NCBI GenBank assembly: GCA_965603725.1
Contig: CBFDEC010000022.1
Location: 1 to 46,133 of the forward strand
Length of the DNA stretch: 46,133 nt
Direction: 5' to 3'
DNA from: JAGGSN01 sp965603725
GTDB lineage: Bacteria; Zixibacteria; MSB-5A5; UBA10806; 4484-95
Both the position numbers and the translations under genes were made by a program. Under the pieces are notes generated by a model, which was given only the letters and a program-made list of their open reading frames with translations, ran no database searches and was not told the origin of the DNA. Shown one piece after another: positions 44,255 through 46,133 of the stretch (position 1 is the first letter of the stretch; every line of letters starts with the position of its first letter).

Positions 44255-44342
44255 ATCAAGAGATTACCGCAGCCATCCCGTTTGCATCAACACACTCCCC
44301 GAGCGGCCTTTTATATTATTTTATTGGTGACGTGGGATAAAC

Positions 44343-44368
44343 AAAGGCGGCCATGAAGACCGCCTTTT
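44343..44368 (-). terminator. Rho-independent terminator
   Basis: AAAGGCGG / CCGCCTTT around ccatgaaga with a T run on the minus strand, about 20 bp beyond the stop of the last dockerin-tailed gene. Confidence 0.88.
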
Positions 44369-44388
44369 GAAACAACGTATGTGTACTT

Positions 44389-46125
44389 CTATCTAATCGG
44401 GTCAGTCGGAATAACCCTGCTGTTTATCACAGGCGTATCGCAGTTCGGCCAGCCATCAGGAGCTTCTGGAGGAAGAGGAGGCCAGAGCGGCTCATAATCG
44501 GGGCAGGGTACCAAACTGCCGCCAGCAACAAAGTAGCCTACCAAAGCAGTTACGTCACCGCCGATGATGGTACAGTCGCCATTAATATCCGCGGAACACC
44601 AGAAACCATCCAGCATACATGCCGCCTGACCGCCGCCAATGAAGTAACCGACGAGATAGGTAACGTCGCCGCCTATACATTGCGGCGGCCAGATACCTAA
44701 AGCCATGTTGACGTCGCCGGGGAGGTAGGCATAACCGGATAGATACATTATCAGGTTCACCATAGTCGTCTCATCGGCGACAACCACGAGGTTGGTAAGG
44801 GTTGTGTCATTATAACCAGTCTTAGAAAAGGTGGCATAATATGTATCAGGATCGAGGCTGAAAGCGAACTCACCATTTAAATCGGTTGTATCCGTTCCAG
44901 CCAGGTTATCACCGCTGTCATAGACAGAAACCTCGACATTGTTTATCGGCGTGATATCATCCTGCTCTTTGACTATGCCGGTTATGAAACCCGGGGGGCC
45001 AAGATCGCTTTCCCACCAGGTGATTTTGTCTATCCTGTTTCCAGACCCAACAACATCCAGATCACCGTCATCGTCGAGGTCTACGGGAATTGCACGGCGG
45101 GCATATGTGAAAGAGGTTGTCAGATCATGCCTGGTAAAGCTCAAGCTGCCATTGTTTTCCCACCAGGTGATGGCGCTATCCCTCCAGGCGGCGCCGACCA
45201 CGTCCATATCGCCATCATGGTCCACATCGGCGGCACAAACGTCATAACAGCCAGGGAAGTTATAATCTATCGTATGTTCGGTAAAATTCTCATTGCCGTC
45301 GTTTTCATACCAGAGGACATCATCTTCCCAGAGATCGTTCGTTAAAACATCTAAGTGAGTGTCATCATTCATATCTGCAACATGAATCGAGGTGCTGAAA
45401 ATACATGTATCCCTGTCGGAGATGGCGTGTTTGGCAAAATTCTCATCGCTGTCGTTTTCATACCATGTCAGTTGCTCGTATGCAGGACCAGCCAGTACAT
45501 CCATATCGTCATCACCATCGAGATCTATGGTATAGACACAATAGGGATATCGAAAACTACCGTCGATAACAATCTCCATAAAATTTTCACTTCCGTCGTT
45601 CTGCCACCATGAAACACGGTCATCATCGGTGGCGGCCCCTAATATGTCCACATCGCTGTCTCCATCGAGATCAACAGCACCGGCCCAATTGTAATTGGCT
45701 CCGGTATCGGCGGCGATGTTGTGTTCGGTGAAATTCTGAAGGCCGTCGTTTTCCCACCAGGTGATTAACCCAACGTAGCCGGTCCGATAATAAATTCCCT
45801 TGGCTGCTCCAACAACATCGATGTCGTTGTCGCCATCAACATCAGTAGCATAGACGCAATAGGGGTTATCGAAGTTGCTCGATATAATGTATTTTGTGAA
45901 ATTTTGGCTGCCGTCATTTTCGTACCAGGCAACGGCATCCCCATCATAAGCACAGCCCACGACATCCAGATTGTTGTCCCCGTCCATGTCAATGACATAT
46001 AGCCCCCAGGCACCGTTGAAATACGGATCGATATCATGCTCGGTCCAGTTAATCTGGGCAAGGGCCATAGACGATGTAAGCGCTACCGCGATAAGCGCAC
46101 ACAAAATTGTAGCGGTTGTCTTCAT
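44389..46125 (-). CDS. Secreted VCBS/FG-GAP seven-bladed propeller with dockerin-like tail
   Basis: 578 residues. Signal peptide MKTTATILCALIAVALTSSM ending ALA. Seven FG-GAP/VCBS-like repeats (about 35-375), each of the form D-x-D-G-D-x-D-x-D-V-V-G-A followed by W-W-E-N-D-G and N-F-T, predict a seven-bladed calcium-binding propeller. A carboxypeptidase-regulatory-like Ig domain (about 380-465) and the 109-residue dockerin-like module follow. The module DNA is almost identical to that at 39414-39740. Only 8 bp before the ATG are in the window, so the promoter and ribosome site cannot be judged. Probably a surface-bound or complex-bound binding protein. Confidence 0.88.
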   Translation of the reverse strand: MKTTATILCALIAVALTSSMALAQINWTEHDIDPYFNGAWGLYVIDMDGDNNLDVVGCAYDGDAVAWYENDGSQNFTKYIISSNFDNPYCVYATDVDGDNDIDVVGAAKGIYYRTGYVGLITWWENDGLQNFTEHNIAADTGANYNWAGAVDLDGDSDVDILGAATDDDRVSWWQNDGSENFMEIVIDGSFRYPYCVYTIDLDGDDDMDVLAGPAYEQLTWYENDSDENFAKHAISDRDTCIFSTSIHVADMNDDTHLDVLTNDLWEDDVLWYENDGNENFTEHTIDYNFPGCYDVCAADVDHDGDMDVVGAAWRDSAITWWENNGSLSFTRHDLTTSFTYARRAIPVDLDDDGDLDVVGSGNRIDKITWWESDLGPPGFITGIVKEQDDITPINNVEVSVYDSGDNLAGTDTTDLNGEFAFSLDPDTYYATFSKTGYNDTTLTNLVVVADETTMVNLIMYLSGYAYLPGDVNMALGIWPPQCIGGDVTYLVGYFIGGGQAACMLDGFWCSADINGDCTIIGGDVTALVGYFVAGGSLVPCPDYEPLWPPLPPEAPDGWPNCDTPVINSRVIPTDPIR

Positions 46126-46133
46126 GCTATATC

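Larger units (their letters stand above)
44115..44493. repeat. Long direct repeat, copy B
   Basis: The partner of 41528-41903. Here the coding end belongs to an intact gene (stop at 44389). The order is dockerin end, terminator 44343-44367, palindrome 44226-44254 and tRNA-like element 44127-44187. Together the two copies bracket the three-gene signalling operon, so recombination between them would delete it. Confidence 0.9.

Noticed and set aside
44127..44330. tmRNA (ssrA) read across the repeat, with ANGMAAVIS followed by TGA TAA as a possible tag
   Set aside because: No 5' segment pairs as an acceptor with the GTCCTTC end, the tag does not end in the usual Ala-Ala, and the codon frame is probably chance.
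41528..44493. Composite transposon flanked by the direct repeats
   Set aside because: The repeats contain gene ends and terminators, no transposase or terminal inverted repeats, and no target duplication was seen.
37219..46125. Cellulosome-like locus
   Set aside because: The dockerin-like tails sit on propellers and not on glycoside hydrolases, and no cohesin or scaffoldin is in the window.

Overview
The window reads as a chromosomal segment of an uncultured, moderately AT-rich bacterium of the FCB superphylum, most like candidate phylum Zixibacteria or a close relative. The reasons are five large secreted proteins ending in a type IX secretion (Por) tail-like domain with a YPNPFN motif, three more ending in a dockerin-like double repeat, good Shine-Dalgarno sites, and the gene order rimP-nusA-infB-DUF503-rbfA-DHH-truB-ribF-rpsO-pnp-M16. 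The phylum call is inference; no rRNA gene is present.

Layout. 1-2.1 kb: a DUF302 gene, a cold-shock protein gene, about 950 bp of palindromic repeats with a possible IS end, and tRNA-Phe. 2.4-4.5 kb: outer-membrane protein, fibronectin-III lipoprotein and MntP-like manganese exporter on the + strand. 4.9-7.9 kb: an aldo/keto reductase and a CstA-family transporter, flanked by repeat islands. 8-21.4 kb: five monocistronic-looking minus-strand genes for secreted proteins with Por-like tails, two of them subtilases. 21.7-24 kb: a GT-C membrane glycosyltransferase with C-terminal TPRs. 24.4-36.8 kb: one long minus-strand transcription, translation and RNA-processing operon from rimP to pnp, continuing into an M16 peptidase, a polysaccharide deacetylase and a small holin-family membrane protein. 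37-46.1 kb: three dockerin-tailed secreted beta-propeller or Asp-box proteins, at least two decayed copies of the dockerin tail, and a three-gene signalling operon (small Cys-tailed protein, multi-pass membrane protein, membrane PAS-LuxR regulator) lying between two ~377-bp direct repeats.

How it works together. The housekeeping operon is compact, with overlapping starts and stops. The accessory half is an expanding set of exported proteins that re-use two C-terminal modules. The most unusual part is 41.0-44.4 kb. There, direct repeats carry a gene-end module (dockerin tail, terminator, perfect or near-perfect palindrome) plus a 61-nt tRNA-like fold without a D arm, and they bracket the signalling operon. 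The intergenic DNA also holds several palindromes in which an outer stem encloses two hairpins. No CRISPR array, transposase gene, T9SS machinery gene or cohesin gene is visible.
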